The position numbers and the translations under genes are program-made. This document shows, one piece after another, positions 7,226 to 14,205 of a stretch of DNA of 15,342 nucleotides. The stretch comes from CAZWEZ01 sp964632795 (GTDB lineage: Bacteria > Pseudomonadota > Alphaproteobacteria > Rhodospirillales > 2-02-FULL-58-16), in assembly GCA_964632795.1 (NCBI GenBank), contig CAZWEZ010000091.1, positions 1-15,342 of the forward strand. Reading direction: 5' to 3'. Each line of letters opens with the position of its first letter. Position 1 is the first letter of the stretch. The notes beneath the pieces were generated by a model. It was given only the letters and a program-made list of their open reading frames with translations. It did not search any database and was not told the origin of the DNA.

Positions 7226-7966
7226 TCAGAACAGGTGCTGGCCGCCGGTGACCCAGATCTCGGTGCCGGTGACGTAGGACGAATCCTCGGAACACAGGTA
7301 GTAGACGGTGGTCGCCACGTCCTTGGGCGCCCCCATGCGGTCGAGCGGGATGCGGGGGATCAGGGTCTCGTATTCGGGCTGGATCATGTCGGTCTCGATC
7401 TCCCCCGGGGCGACCGCGTTGACCCGCACGTCGAGGGAGGCGAATTCGTTGGCCAGTTCCCGGGTCAGCGCCGACAGCGCGGCCTTGGAGATGGAGTAGG
7501 CCGAGCCGGCGAAGGGATGGATCAGATGACCGGCGATGGAGGTGATGTTGACGATCGCCCCGTGGCCCTTGTGCAGCGCCGAGGCGAAGCCCCGGGACAG
7601 CTTGAGGGCGGCGAAGAAGTTGGTCTCGAAGACCTCGCGCCAGGCGTCCAGGTCGCCGTTGAGGCAGCCCAGCCGTTCCTTGTACGGGGTCTTGGGCGAC
7701 ATCCCGGCGTTGTTGACCAGGGCGTGCAGGGGCTTGCCCTCCAGCACCCGGTTGCCCTCCTCGATCAGGTGGGCGAGGCTGTCGGCGTCGGCCAGGTCCG
7801 AGGGGATGTGGCAGGTCCAGTTGGGATCGCGCTTGCACGCCTCCGGGGTCGGCTCGCGCGAACAGGTGATGATGCGCCAACCCCGCTCCAGGAAACAGAT
7901 CGCCGTGGCGTGGCCGATGCCGCGGCTGGCCCCGGTGATGATGACCGTCTTCCTGTCGTCCTCCAT
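7226..7966 (-). CDS. Short-chain dehydrogenase/reductase (SDR family)
   Basis: A 246-residue classical SDR, an NAD(P)(H)-dependent oxidoreductase of unknown substrate. Seen: the Rossmann cofactor motif TGASRGIG (11-18), NNAG (85-88), and a full catalytic set Asn116, Ser143, Tyr157 and Lys161 in YSISK, followed by PGEIETDM. The C-terminus VTGTEIWVTGGQ is typical of 3-oxoacyl-ACP-reductase-like members. I start at ATG 7966 because the upstream in-frame extension runs into the divergent SRAP gene; an ATG at 8002 would add 12 residues without family similarity. No Shine-Dalgarno sequence precedes 7966, and a possible promoter ends just before it, so the transcript may be leaderless. Its stop is followed by an inverted repeat and then the giant gene on the same strand. 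Confidence 0.93.
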   Translation of the reverse strand: MEDDRKTVIITGASRGIGHATAICFLERGWRIITCSREPTPEACKRDPNWTCHIPSDLADADSLAHLIEEGNRVLEGKPLHALVNNAGMSPKTPYKERLGCLNGDLDAWREVFETNFFAALKLSRGFASALHKGHGAIVNITSIAGHLIHPFAGSAYSISKAALSALTRELANEFASLDVRVNAVAPGEIETDMIQPEYETLIPRIPLDRMGAPKDVATTVYYLCSEDSSYVTGTEIWVTGGQHLF

Positions 7967-7973
7967 GGGGGGA

Positions 7974-8002
7974 AAGTTAGCAGGTTGCGCGCCGGCTGTC
8001 AT
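7974..8002 (-). promoter_or_regulatory. Possible promoter of the SDR gene
   Basis: On the minus strand ATGACA (8002-7997) matches five of six -35 positions, and after exactly 17 bp TAACTT (7979-7974) matches three of six -10 positions. Transcription would begin about seven bases on, at or next to the SDR ATG at 7966. This would explain the missing ribosome-binding site. The weak -10 keeps confidence low. Confidence 0.3.
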
Positions 8003-8014
8003 ACACTGCGGCCC

Positions 8015-8602
8015 ATGTGCTACAGCTTCGAGATGGCCGGCGAGCCCGAGGCCCTGGTCCGCCGCTTCGCGCTGGGGGAACCGCCGCCGGCCCAGCCCAA
8101 GCCGGTTCTCCTGCCCACCGAGTTGTCCCTGGTCATCGACGGGGACCGGCGGGCGGTGGTGTCGCGCTGGGGCCTTCCGGCGCCGTGGGACGGCAAGCCG
8201 CTGATCAACGCCCGCGCCGAGAGCCTCGCCGAGCGCCGGACCTTCCGTCCCCTGCTCGCCAGCCGTTGCCTGGTGCCGGCCACCGCCTACTTCGAGTGGC
8301 GGCGCGACGGCCGGAGCAAGCTGAAGAACCGTATCCTCCCCGCCGCCGGCGGACTGTTCGCCCTGGCCGGGCTGTGGAACGGCGAGCGATTCGTCGTCGT
8401 CACCTGCCCGCCGGCCGCCGCCGTCGCCCACCTCCACGACCGGATGCCGGTGATCCTCGACGCCGGAGCCGAGGCGGCGTGGCTGGACCCCGCGCTGCCC
8501 TACCCCGAGGTGGCGCCGTTGCTGGTCCCCTTCGCCAAGGAACTGCGGGCGGAAGAAGAGGTTCCCCCACCCCCCGATCAGCCGGACCTGTTCGCTTCCT
8601 GA
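8015..8602 (+). CDS. SRAP/YedK (HMCES-like) abasic-site processing protein
   Basis: A 195-residue SOS-response-associated peptidase-family protein. Known: the amino-terminal Cys2, exposed after Met removal, forms a stable thiazolidine crosslink with abasic sites in single-stranded DNA and shields them. Seen: Cys2 in MCYSF, the active-site Asn65 in INARAE, Glu94 in PATAYFEW and His141 in HDRMP, plus WGL at 52-54. It is shorter than E. coli YedK (about 220), and the usual N-terminal NIAPTQ-type loop is replaced by a divergent Pro-rich stretch. The ATG at 8015 is fixed by the need for Cys2. No Shine-Dalgarno is visible. It diverges from the SDR gene over 48 bp and converges on the stress-protein gene with a 19-bp gap. 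The first residues of a long upstream in-frame extension are antisense to the SDR gene. Confidence 0.93.
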   Translation: MCYSFEMAGEPEALVRRFALGEPPPAQPKPVLLPTELSLVIDGDRRAVVSRWGLPAPWDGKPLINARAESLAERRTFRPLLASRCLVPATAYFEWRRDGRSKLKNRILPAAGGLFALAGLWNGERFVVVTCPPAAAVAHLHDRMPVILDAGAEAAWLDPALPYPEVAPLLVPFAKELRAEEEVPPPPDQPDLFAS

Positions 8603-8604
8603 AG

Positions 8605-8622
8605 ATCAGTGCCCCTTGGTAT
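8605..8622 (-). repeat. Intergenic motif copy ATACCAAGGGGCACTGAT
   Basis: Read on the minus strand, this 18-mer differs from bases 15288-15305 by one base. It fills the gap between the convergent SRAP and stress-protein genes and begins at the last base of the latter's TGA stop. A direct repeat CACTGAT flanks the ACCAAGG core. See the copies at 2216-2233 and 15288-15305. Confidence 0.55.
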
Positions 8623-9488
8623 CAGTGGGCCATCAGGATGGGAAGCGTCGACTCGGCGAGGACCAGCTTGGTGACCCCGCCGAGGATCAACTGGCGCATG
8701 CGGCTGTGCGAATAGGCGCCCATGACCAGCAGGTCGGCGCCAACCTCGGCGGACGCCGCGAGCAGCATCGCCCCCACCGGGCGTTCTCCCTGGGGGATCA
8801 CCCGCGTCTCGGCGATGACGCCGTGCCAGGCCAGGTAGGCGGCCAGTTCGTCGCCGAAGGCGGCGGCGGTGCGGGCGGTCTCGGCGATCAGCACCACCAC
8901 TCCCGACGAGGCGACGAGGAAGGGCATGGCGGCGGCCACCGCGCGCGACGCCTGGGAGCTGCCGTTCCAGGCCACCGCCACCTTGCGGCCCACCGCGGCG
9001 GGGGCTTCGGGCGGCGCCACCAGGATCGGGCGGCCGGTCTCGAAGAGCACCGAGTTGAGGATCATGGTCGAGGAGACGTCGGATTGGGCGGTCGGCCGTC
9101 TGACGACGACCAGGTCGGCAAGCCGCCCTCGCCAGACCGTGGCCTCGTCCTCGCGGCCGACCTTCTCGATCCACGACGCCGACATCGCGCCCGGCGCCGG
9201 CGGCCCCTCGACCACGGGCACCGAGTAGCGGGAACAGAAATCGTCGAACATGGCGCGGGCGTCGGTGGTCAGCTCGCCGGCCTCCTTCTCGGCCAACTCG
9301 ATCATTTCCTCGATGATCGCTCCGGACATCCCTTCGCCGAGCAGCGGCACGGCGTCCTTGGGATCGGGACGGACGTGGAGGACGTCGAGATGGGCGGCCA
9401 GATCGCGGCCCAGCATGAACGCCGTCTCCATGGCCGGCCTCGCCGCATCGGTGCCGTCGAGCGGCACCAGAATCGTCCGCATCTTCAT
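8622..9488 (-). CDS. Universal stress protein, tandem UspA domains
   Basis: A 288-residue soluble protein with two Usp folds, residues about 3-160 (opening MRTILVPLDG) and about 167-288 (opening KVAVAWNGS). Usp proteins bind ATP or other ligands and are linked to stress tolerance; no specific role can be read here. The ATP-binding signature G-2x-G-9x-G-S/T is only partly kept in domain two (GAYSHSRMRQLILGGVT, 257-273): Ser260 replaces the second Gly and Gly271 the final Ser/Thr. Domain one lacks the signature. The start at ATG 9488 is set by a full AGGAGG at five bases (9499-9494). It is 89 bp downstream of the kinase-fusion gene on the same strand, so it may be co-transcribed or have its own promoter. 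Confidence 0.95.
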   Translation of the reverse strand: MKMRTILVPLDGTDAARPAMETAFMLGRDLAAHLDVLHVRPDPKDAVPLLGEGMSGAIIEEMIELAEKEAGELTTDARAMFDDFCSRYSVPVVEGPPAPGAMSASWIEKVGREDEATVWRGRLADLVVVRRPTAQSDVSSTMILNSVLFETGRPILVAPPEAPAAVGRKVAVAWNGSSQASRAVAAAMPFLVASSGVVVLIAETARTAAAFGDELAAYLAWHGVIAETRVIPQGERPVGAMLLAASAEVGADLLVMGAYSHSRMRQLILGGVTKLVLAESTLPILMAH

Positions 9489-9493
9489 CCAAC

Positions 9494-9499
9494 CCTCCT
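9494..9499 (-). promoter_or_regulatory. Strong ribosome-binding site of the universal stress protein
   Basis: AGGAGG on the minus strand, five bases before the ATG at 9488. It decides against the upstream in-frame start at 9515 and is the best Shine-Dalgarno match among the starts I examined here, which suggests high translation. Confidence 0.75.
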
Positions 9500-9577
9500 G
9501 GTGGATAGAATCCAACCTATGCCACCCGACATGATGGCCTCCCGGCGGAGAAAATTAAAGGGAAAGTCCACCCCGCC

Positions 9578-11125
9578 TCACAGGTCGAGCAGGCGAATCC
9601 CCTCGGCCAGGGTCCGCTCCCGAGGTCCCGAACTGTCGATCCGATGCCAGTCGATGCGGCCGACGACGTAGGACAGCTGGCGGCGGACCTCCTCGGCGGT
9701 GGCGTCCGAGACGTTGCGCCGGCGGGCCGCCACCCGTTCCTCGCGGACCTCGGGCGGCGCTTCGATCCACAGTCCGGCGAAGGGAACCCCGACCTCGGCC
9801 GCCAGCCCGGCGACGGCGGCGCGCTGGTCGGGCCGGGCGAAGACGGCGTCGGCGATCACCGAATGTCCGGCCTCGAGCGCCGTGCGCGCCTCGGCGAGGA
9901 GGGCCCGGTAGGTGCGTTCCGTCATCTCCGCCGTATAGCCCTCCGGCCCCAGGCGGGTCAGCGGATGAACCCCCGCCAAGCGCTTGCGCACGACGTCGCT
10001 GCGCACCGTCAGGGCCCCCGGGGCGGGGTCGATGAAAGGCGCCAGTTCCCGGCCCATCCGCGACTTTCCGCTGCCCGACAGTCCGCCCACGGCGACCAGG
10101 CGCGGCGGCGGCGGCGACAGGTAGCCGAGCGCCCGCTCCAGATAGCCGCGGGCCTCGCGACGGCGGCCGTCGGCTTCGGCCTGGTCGATCCGCACGCCGG
10201 CGGCGTTGACGTGGGCGCGCACGGCGGCGCGGACCGACAGGAACAGCGGCAGCGCGGCCAACCCGGCACCGCCATGGCCGGTGAGGTCCAGGTAGCGGTT
10301 GAAGGCGATGTTGGCGAGCCGCCGCTGGCCCCGGTGATCGAGGTCCATCAGCAGGAAGGCGAGGTCGTAGAGGACGTCGATGCCGGTCAACGCCCGACTG
10401 AACTCGATGGCGTCGAACAAGGTCGGCCGGCCGTCGATCAGGCAGATGTTCCCGAGGTGCAAATCGCCGTGGCAGCGGCGCACGAACCCCGCCGCGTGGC
10501 GCGCCTCGAGAAGCCCCCCGATCGCCTCCAGGGCGCGGCGGGTCTCCCGGTCGAGGCGTTCCACCGTCGCCATATCCAGGGTTTCTCCGGCGCTTTGGGC
10601 GGCGAAACATAGGGCGTTGCTGTCGACGATCGCCGTCATGACCGCCCGCCCGTTTCCCCGGGGGCACGTCTCGGCCTGGCGGTGGAAGCCGGCGATGGCC
10701 TCGGCCAGGTCCTCCATGTGGTCGCGGTTCAGCTTCCGGCGCCGGGCCAGGCGGTCGAACAGGGTGTTCTCGTCGAAACGCCTCATCTCGACCAGCCAGT
10801 CCACCGGCCGGCCGTCGCCGCCCAGGCGCAGGGCGCCGTCCTCCCGGCGGGTGACGGCGATCACCCCGCGGTAGATGCCGGGCGCGGCGCGCCGGTTGAC
10901 CGTCACCTCGGCCTCGCAGTCGGCGCGGCGGAGCTCGGGGGTCGAAAAATCCAGGTACGGCGTGCGGACCGCCCGCATCAGCTTGAAGGCGCGCTTGCCG
11001 ACCAGGAAGACGACCGAGATGTGGGTGTCGATCCGCTCCACGGCCCCGGTCCCGGCGCCGTAGGCCTCGGGACGCGACAGGAAGTCGATGACCTCGGCCT
11101 GATCCTCCCCGGCGTCGTCACGCAA
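9578..11125 (-). CDS. Aminoglycoside-phosphotransferase-like kinase fused to AAA-type P-loop kinase
   Basis: A 515-residue fusion of the kind grouped in COG2187 plus COG0645. The N-terminal part (about 10-335) has an APH/choline-kinase fold: a candidate ATP-contact Lys48 in FKLM, the catalytic loop CHGDLHLGN (Asp221) and the metal-binding Asp238 in FDAIEF. The C-terminal part (about 341-515) is a small P-loop kinase with GGLSGSGKS (347-355) and a downstream Arg-rich lid (RVAARRR). The substrate is unknown; antibiotic resistance should not be assumed from the APH name. The start is a TTG at 11125, overlapping the CDF transporter stop by eight bases, so translation is probably coupled. No other in-frame start lies close by. 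It precedes the stress-protein gene, a neighbour pair I have often seen for this family. Confidence 0.92.
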   Translation of the reverse strand: MRDDAGEDQAEVIDFLSRPEAYGAGTGAVERIDTHISVVFLVGKRAFKLMRAVRTPYLDFSTPELRRADCEAEVTVNRRAAPGIYRGVIAVTRREDGALRLGGDGRPVDWLVEMRRFDENTLFDRLARRRKLNRDHMEDLAEAIAGFHRQAETCPRGNGRAVMTAIVDSNALCFAAQSAGETLDMATVERLDRETRRALEAIGGLLEARHAAGFVRRCHGDLHLGNICLIDGRPTLFDAIEFSRALTGIDVLYDLAFLLMDLDHRGQRRLANIAFNRYLDLTGHGGAGLAALPLFLSVRAAVRAHVNAAGVRIDQAEADGRRREARGYLERALGYLSPPPPRLVAVGGLSGSGKSRMGRELAPFIDPAPGALTVRSDVVRKRLAGVHPLTRLGPEGYTAEMTERTYRALLAEARTALEAGHSVIADAVFARPDQRAAVAGLAAEVGVPFAGLWIEAPPEVREERVAARRRNVSDATAEEVRRQLSYVVGRIDWHRIDSSGPRERTLAEGIRLLDL

Positions 11126-12056
11126 AGGTCGCCCGCCTTTCGGCGACCCCCTCCGGGTCGCCGTGGATCAGGACCTCGGCCATCGGGAAGGCGTCCTCGA
11201 TCGCGTACATGACCTCGTCGGAGATGTCGTGAGCCTCGTTCAACGTGATGTCGCCGTCCATCTCCAGGTGAAGCTGGATGAACATCTGCTGTCCCGAGGA
11301 GCGGGTGCGCAGGTCGTGCATGTCGAGGACCTTGGGATGGGCCATGGCGATGTCGCGGATGCGGCGGCGGTTGTCCAAGGACAGTTCGCGGTCCATCAGC
11401 AGTCTGAGGGCCCCCCTGCCGATTCGCCAGGCGCCCCACAGGATGTAGGCGGCGATGGCGACGGCGAACAGGGGATCGGCGAGCAGCCAGCCGAAGGTGG
11501 TCGCCAGCAGCAACGAGACGATGACGCTGGCGTTGACCAGGACGTCGGTCACGTAATGCAGGGAATCGGCGTTGATGGCGAGTGAACCGGTCTTGCGCAC
11601 CACGTACTTCTGGAACCCCACCAGGGCCACGGTGAGGACGATGGAGAAGACCATCACCGCGTAGCCGGTCTCGCTGTTGTGGATCTCCGTGGGGTTGAGC
11701 AGGCGTTTCGAGGCCGCGATCAGCAGGAACAGCGCCGAGCCGCTGATGAAGGCGGCCTGGGACAGTCCCGCCAACGGCTCGGCCTTGCCGTGGCCGAAGC
11801 GGTGTTCGCGGTCGGCCGGCGCCAGGGCCTTGCGGACGGCCAGCAGGTTGATCATCGACGCCCCCGCGTCGAGCAGCGAATCGACCAGGGTCGACAACAG
11901 GCTGATCGAATCGGTGACCAGCCAGGCGCCGAACTTGGCGGCGACCAGGATTCCCGCCACCGACACCGAGGCGTAGGTCGCCAGCTTCATCAGCCGCCCC
12001 GCCTCGATGGAAGGCCGGGGCGCCGGGGTCTGTCCGGACATCTCCCCGCTCGCCAT
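11118..12056 (-). CDS. Cation diffusion facilitator, FieF-like divalent metal efflux transporter
   Basis: A 312-residue inner-membrane protein that exchanges Zn2+, Fe2+ or similar ions for protons. It shows about six membrane helices between residues 25 and 215, then a cytoplasmic C-terminal domain of about 90 residues. The transport-site quartet is intact: Asp59 and Asp63 in DSLLD (helix 2) and His167 and Asp171 in HYVTD (helix 5), the same set as E. coli FieF. The family stretch DREHRFGHGKAE is at 82-93, and the C-terminal domain has paired His/Asp residues (HDLRTRSSGQ, QLHLEMDG). The ATG at 12056 overlaps the pdxH stop as TGATG; a GTG one codon earlier is possible. Metal choice cannot be settled from sequence, and magnetosome MamB/MamM are relatives, but nothing nearby supports that. 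Confidence 0.94.
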   Translation of the reverse strand: MASGEMSGQTPAPRPSIEAGRLMKLATYASVSVAGILVAAKFGAWLVTDSISLLSTLVDSLLDAGASMINLLAVRKALAPADREHRFGHGKAEPLAGLSQAAFISGSALFLLIAASKRLLNPTEIHNSETGYAVMVFSIVLTVALVGFQKYVVRKTGSLAINADSLHYVTDVLVNASVIVSLLLATTFGWLLADPLFAVAIAAYILWGAWRIGRGALRLLMDRELSLDNRRRIRDIAMAHPKVLDMHDLRTRSSGQQMFIQLHLEMDGDITLNEAHDISDEVMYAIEDAFPMAEVLIHGDPEGVAERRATFA

Positions 12057-12646
12057 CACGGGTACAGGCGCTCTCTGGTCCAGCCGTTCCCGTGGCGCCG
12101 GTAGACGATCCGGTCATGGAGGCGGAACGGCTGGTCGCGCCAGAATTCGATGCGTTGCGGGATCACCCTGAAGCCCGACCAGAAATCGGGACGGGGCACG
12201 GCCCCGACGTGGAACCTGGCGGTAAACTCGGCGACCCGCCTCTCCAACTCGAACCGTCCGACCAGGGGCCGCGACTGCTTGGACGCCCAGGCTCCGATCT
12301 GGCTGAGGCGGGGCCGGGAGGCGAAGTAGACGTCGGCCTCGGCGTCGCTCACCCGCTCCACTTGTCCCTCGACGCGGACCTGGCGGCGCAGCGATTTCCA
12401 GTGGAAGCACAGCGCGGCGTTGGCGTTGGCCGCCAGTTCCTCGGCCTTGCGGCTGTCCAGGTTGGTGTAGAAGACGAAGCCGCGGCCATCCACCCCCTTG
12501 AGCAGCACCATGCGCGCCGAGGGCACGCCGTCGGGCGTCGTGGTGGCCAGGGTCATGGCGTTGGGGTCGTTGGGTTCGGAGCCTTCGGCTTCGCCCATCC
12601 AATCGGTGAACAGCTCGAACGGGTCCTCGCTTGTGGTGACAGTCAT
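12056..12646 (-). CDS. pdxH: Pyridoxine/pyridoxamine 5'-phosphate oxidase
   Basis: A 196-residue FMN-dependent oxidase making pyridoxal 5'-phosphate from the pyridoxine or pyridoxamine form, the last step of vitamin B6 synthesis and salvage. Family landmarks are complete: RMVLLKG, FYTNLDSRKAEEL, W-K-S-L-RRQVRVEG for FMN, then SQIGAWASKQS, and the C-terminal FRVIPQRIEFW, RLHDR and RERLYP. I start at ATG 12646, which has AAGGA four bases upstream (12655-12651), instead of a TTG six codons earlier. Its stop overlaps the CDF start by one base. It probably heads the pdxH-CDF-kinase run, transcribed from the 139-bp divergent gap it shares with the lipoprotein gene. Confidence 0.96.
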   Translation of the reverse strand: MTVTTSEDPFELFTDWMGEAEGSEPNDPNAMTLATTTPDGVPSARMVLLKGVDGRGFVFYTNLDSRKAEELAANANAALCFHWKSLRRQVRVEGQVERVSDAEADVYFASRPRLSQIGAWASKQSRPLVGRFELERRVAEFTARFHVGAVPRPDFWSGFRVIPQRIEFWRDQPFRLHDRIVYRRHGNGWTRERLYP

Positions 12647-12785
12647 GGCGTCCTTGAGGTACAATTCATCGCCATCGTTGGCAACACCATGAGGCTAGTG
12701 GTCACGGAGCAATCCCTATCATATAGACAAGGAAAGGCCGCTCATCCCATTTGTCAAGGCACCGGCTGAACGGAGGTATTCACAC
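12647..12785. promoter_or_regulatory. Divergent intergenic region, pdxH and lipoprotein genes
   Basis: Both flanking genes must be started from this 139-bp gap. An AT-rich patch at 12715-12730 holds TATGAT on the minus strand and TATCAT on the plus strand, and TTGTCA/TTGACA occurs at 12751-12756, but no pair has consensus spacing. I therefore mark the region and do not name a promoter. The lipoprotein's ribosome-binding site GGAGG is at 12772-12776. Confidence 0.35.
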
Positions 12786-13262
12786 ATGAACATGATCCGC
12801 ATCGCCTCGGCGACACTCCTCGCTCTCTCGCTGGCCGCCTGCCAGAACATGCAGGACAACCCCAAGCAGTCCGTCGGCACCCTGCTGGGAGCCGGCCTCG
12901 GGGCGCTGGCCGGCTCGCAGATCGGCAGCGGCAAGGGACAACTGGCGGCGGTCGCCATCGGCGCCCTGGGCGGCGCCTGGCTGGGCAGCGAGATCGGCAA
13001 GTCGATGGACCAGGTCGACCGCGCGGCGGCCGAACGCACCGCCCAGGCTTCGCTGGAACGCAACCCCAGCGGCCAGACCTCGTCCTGGAGCAACCCGGAC
13101 TCCGGGCATTCGGGAACCTTCACCCCGGTCAACGTCTACCAGTCCGATGACGGCCAGAACTGCCGCGAATACGAGACCTCGGTGATCATCGACGGCCAGC
13201 GGGAGGTCGCCCACGGCCGCGCCTGCCGGCAGTACGACGGCACCTGGAAGATCATCCAGTAG
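12786..13262 (+). CDS. Glycine-zipper outer-membrane lipoprotein, 17 kDa surface-antigen family
   Basis: A 158-residue precursor. The signal peptide ends in lipobox LAAC with lipidated Cys19; Gln at +2 favours the outer membrane. Residues about 30-75 form a glycine zipper (GTLLGAGLGALAGSQIG, then AIGALGGAWLGSEIG), which typically packs in or against a membrane. The C-terminal part has the two-cysteine pattern NCREYE and GRACRQYDGTWKI seen in Rickettsia 17 kDa-antigen relatives, possibly a disulfide. Function in this family is mostly structural to the envelope and not defined here. Start ATG 12786 has GGAGG nine bases upstream; ATG 12792 is an alternative. A likely terminator follows the stop, so it is probably a single-gene unit. 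Confidence 0.93.
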   Translation: MNMIRIASATLLALSLAACQNMQDNPKQSVGTLLGAGLGALAGSQIGSGKGQLAAVAIGALGGAWLGSEIGKSMDQVDRAAAERTAQASLERNPSGQTSSWSNPDSGHSGTFTPVNVYQSDDGQNCREYETSVIIDGQREVAHGRACRQYDGTWKIIQ

Positions 13263-13267
13263 CACCG

Positions 13268-13307
13268 CCCGGGCGACACCCTGCAATAATCCTCGCCCGG
13301 GGCTTTT
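13268..13307 (+). terminator. Likely intrinsic terminator of the lipoprotein gene
   Basis: Six bases after the stop, CCCGGGCGA (13268-13276) pairs perfectly with TCGCCCGGG (13293-13301) across a 16-base loop, then GCTTTT ends at 13307. The stem is strong and GC-rich but the T-run is only four, so efficiency is uncertain. Confidence 0.55.
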
Positions 13308-13333
13308 GCCTCGAGGGGGGTTTCGTGTAGGAT
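13306..13333 (+). promoter_or_regulatory. Possible promoter of fabI-aroC
   Basis: TTGCCT (13306-13311) and TAGGAT (13328-13333) each match four of six sigma-70 positions with a 16-bp spacer, directly after the terminator and 52 bp before the fabI ATG. The position is sensible; the match is modest. Confidence 0.35.
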
Positions 13334-13385
13334 GCCGCGTTCCAGTGAAGGTGTTAATCGGCGTGATTCATCGAGCGAGGATTTC

Positions 13386-14198
13386 ATGACTGAACCGGCG
13401 CCGCTGATGTCCGGCAAGAAGGGCTTGGTCATGGGAGTGGCCAACGAACGCTCCATCGCCTGGGGCATCGCCCAGAAGGCCCACAACCATGGCGCCGAGT
13501 TGGCCTTCACCTATCAGGGCGGCAGCCTGCTCAAGCGCGTCAAGCCGCTGGCCGATTCGGTGGACTCCGAGATCGTGCTGCCCTGCGACGTCAGCGACCC
13601 GGCGAGCACGGAGACGATGTTTAAGACCGTCGCCGAACGGTGGGGAAGGCTCGACTTCCTGGTCCACGCCATCGCCTATTCGGACAAGGACCAGTTGAAA
13701 GGCCGCTTCATCGACACCACGCTCGAGAACTTCACCATGACCATGAATATCTCGTGCTTTTCGTTCGTCGACGCCTGCAGGCGCGCCGCCGCCCTGATGA
13801 GCGGCGGCGGCAGCATGATCACCCTCAGCTACTTCGGGGCCGAGCGGGTGATCCCCCATTACAACGGGATGGGCGTCGCCAAGGCGGCGCTGGAGGCCAG
13901 CGTGCGCTACCTGGCCGAGGACCTGGGCCGTGACAACATCCGGGTCAACGCCCTGTCGGCCGGTCCCATGAAGACCCTGGCGGCGTCGGCGATCGGCGAT
14001 TTCCGCTACATTCTGAAGTGGAACCAGTACAACTCGCCGATGCGCCGCAACGTCACCATGGACGACGTCGCCGGGGCCGGGATGTACCTGTTGAGCGACC
14101 TTGCCAGCGGCGTTACCGGCGAGGTCCATCACGTCGACTGCGGCTACAACGTGGTCGGCATGAAGGCGGTGGACGCCCCCGACATCGCGACGGTGTAG
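13386..14198 (+). CDS. fabI: Enoyl-[acyl-carrier-protein] reductase (NADH)
   Basis: A 270-residue SDR-superfamily enzyme that reduces the enoyl-ACP double bond in the last step of each fatty-acid elongation cycle. It has the FabI-type cofactor loop GVANERSIAWGIA (17-29), where classical SDRs carry TGxxxGIG, and the FabI active site Tyr149 in SYFGAE plus Tyr159 and Lys166 (Y-x6-K in YNGMGVAK). The C-terminal GEVHHVDCGYNVVGM is typical. ATG 13386 has GAGGA about four bases upstream; an in-frame ATG at 13332 would add 18 residues without family similarity and overlaps the putative -10 box. aroC follows after seven bases, a common alphaproteobacterial order. The enzyme class is the target of triclosan and isoniazid-like inhibitors. 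Confidence 0.97.
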   Translation: MTEPAPLMSGKKGLVMGVANERSIAWGIAQKAHNHGAELAFTYQGGSLLKRVKPLADSVDSEIVLPCDVSDPASTETMFKTVAERWGRLDFLVHAIAYSDKDQLKGRFIDTTLENFTMTMNISCFSFVDACRRAAALMSGGGSMITLSYFGAERVIPHYNGMGVAKAALEASVRYLAEDLGRDNIRVNALSAGPMKTLAASAIGDFRYILKWNQYNSPMRRNVTMDDVAGAGMYLLSDLASGVTGEVHHVDCGYNVVGMKAVDAPDIATV

Positions 14199-14205
14199 GC
14201 GGCCC

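Noticed and set aside
4335..7277. A 980-codon open frame on the plus strand opposite the giant gene
   Set aside because: It is exactly antisense, its product echoes the 75-bp periodicity, and it runs past the real gene's start into the intergenic region. High GC and the repeat make stop codons rare in that frame. No recognisable domain.
7235..8014. N-terminal extension of the SRAP frame (ATG 7235)
   Set aside because: The catalytic Cys must be residue 2, which fixes the start at 8015; the extension is antisense to the SDR gene.
7967..8437. N-terminal extension of the SDR frame to 8437
   Set aside because: It is antisense to the SRAP gene and lies before the Rossmann motif that normally begins within about 10 residues.
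9489..9577. Terminator or promoter between the kinase fusion and the stress protein
   Set aside because: CTCC/GGAG forms only a four-base stem and the AT-rich CTTTAATTTTC precedes it; TTTAAT resembles a -10 box but no -35 box is at proper spacing.
11118..12056. Magnetosome transporter MamB/MamM
   Set aside because: The metal-site residues and sequence fit FieF, and no magnetosome genes are in the window.
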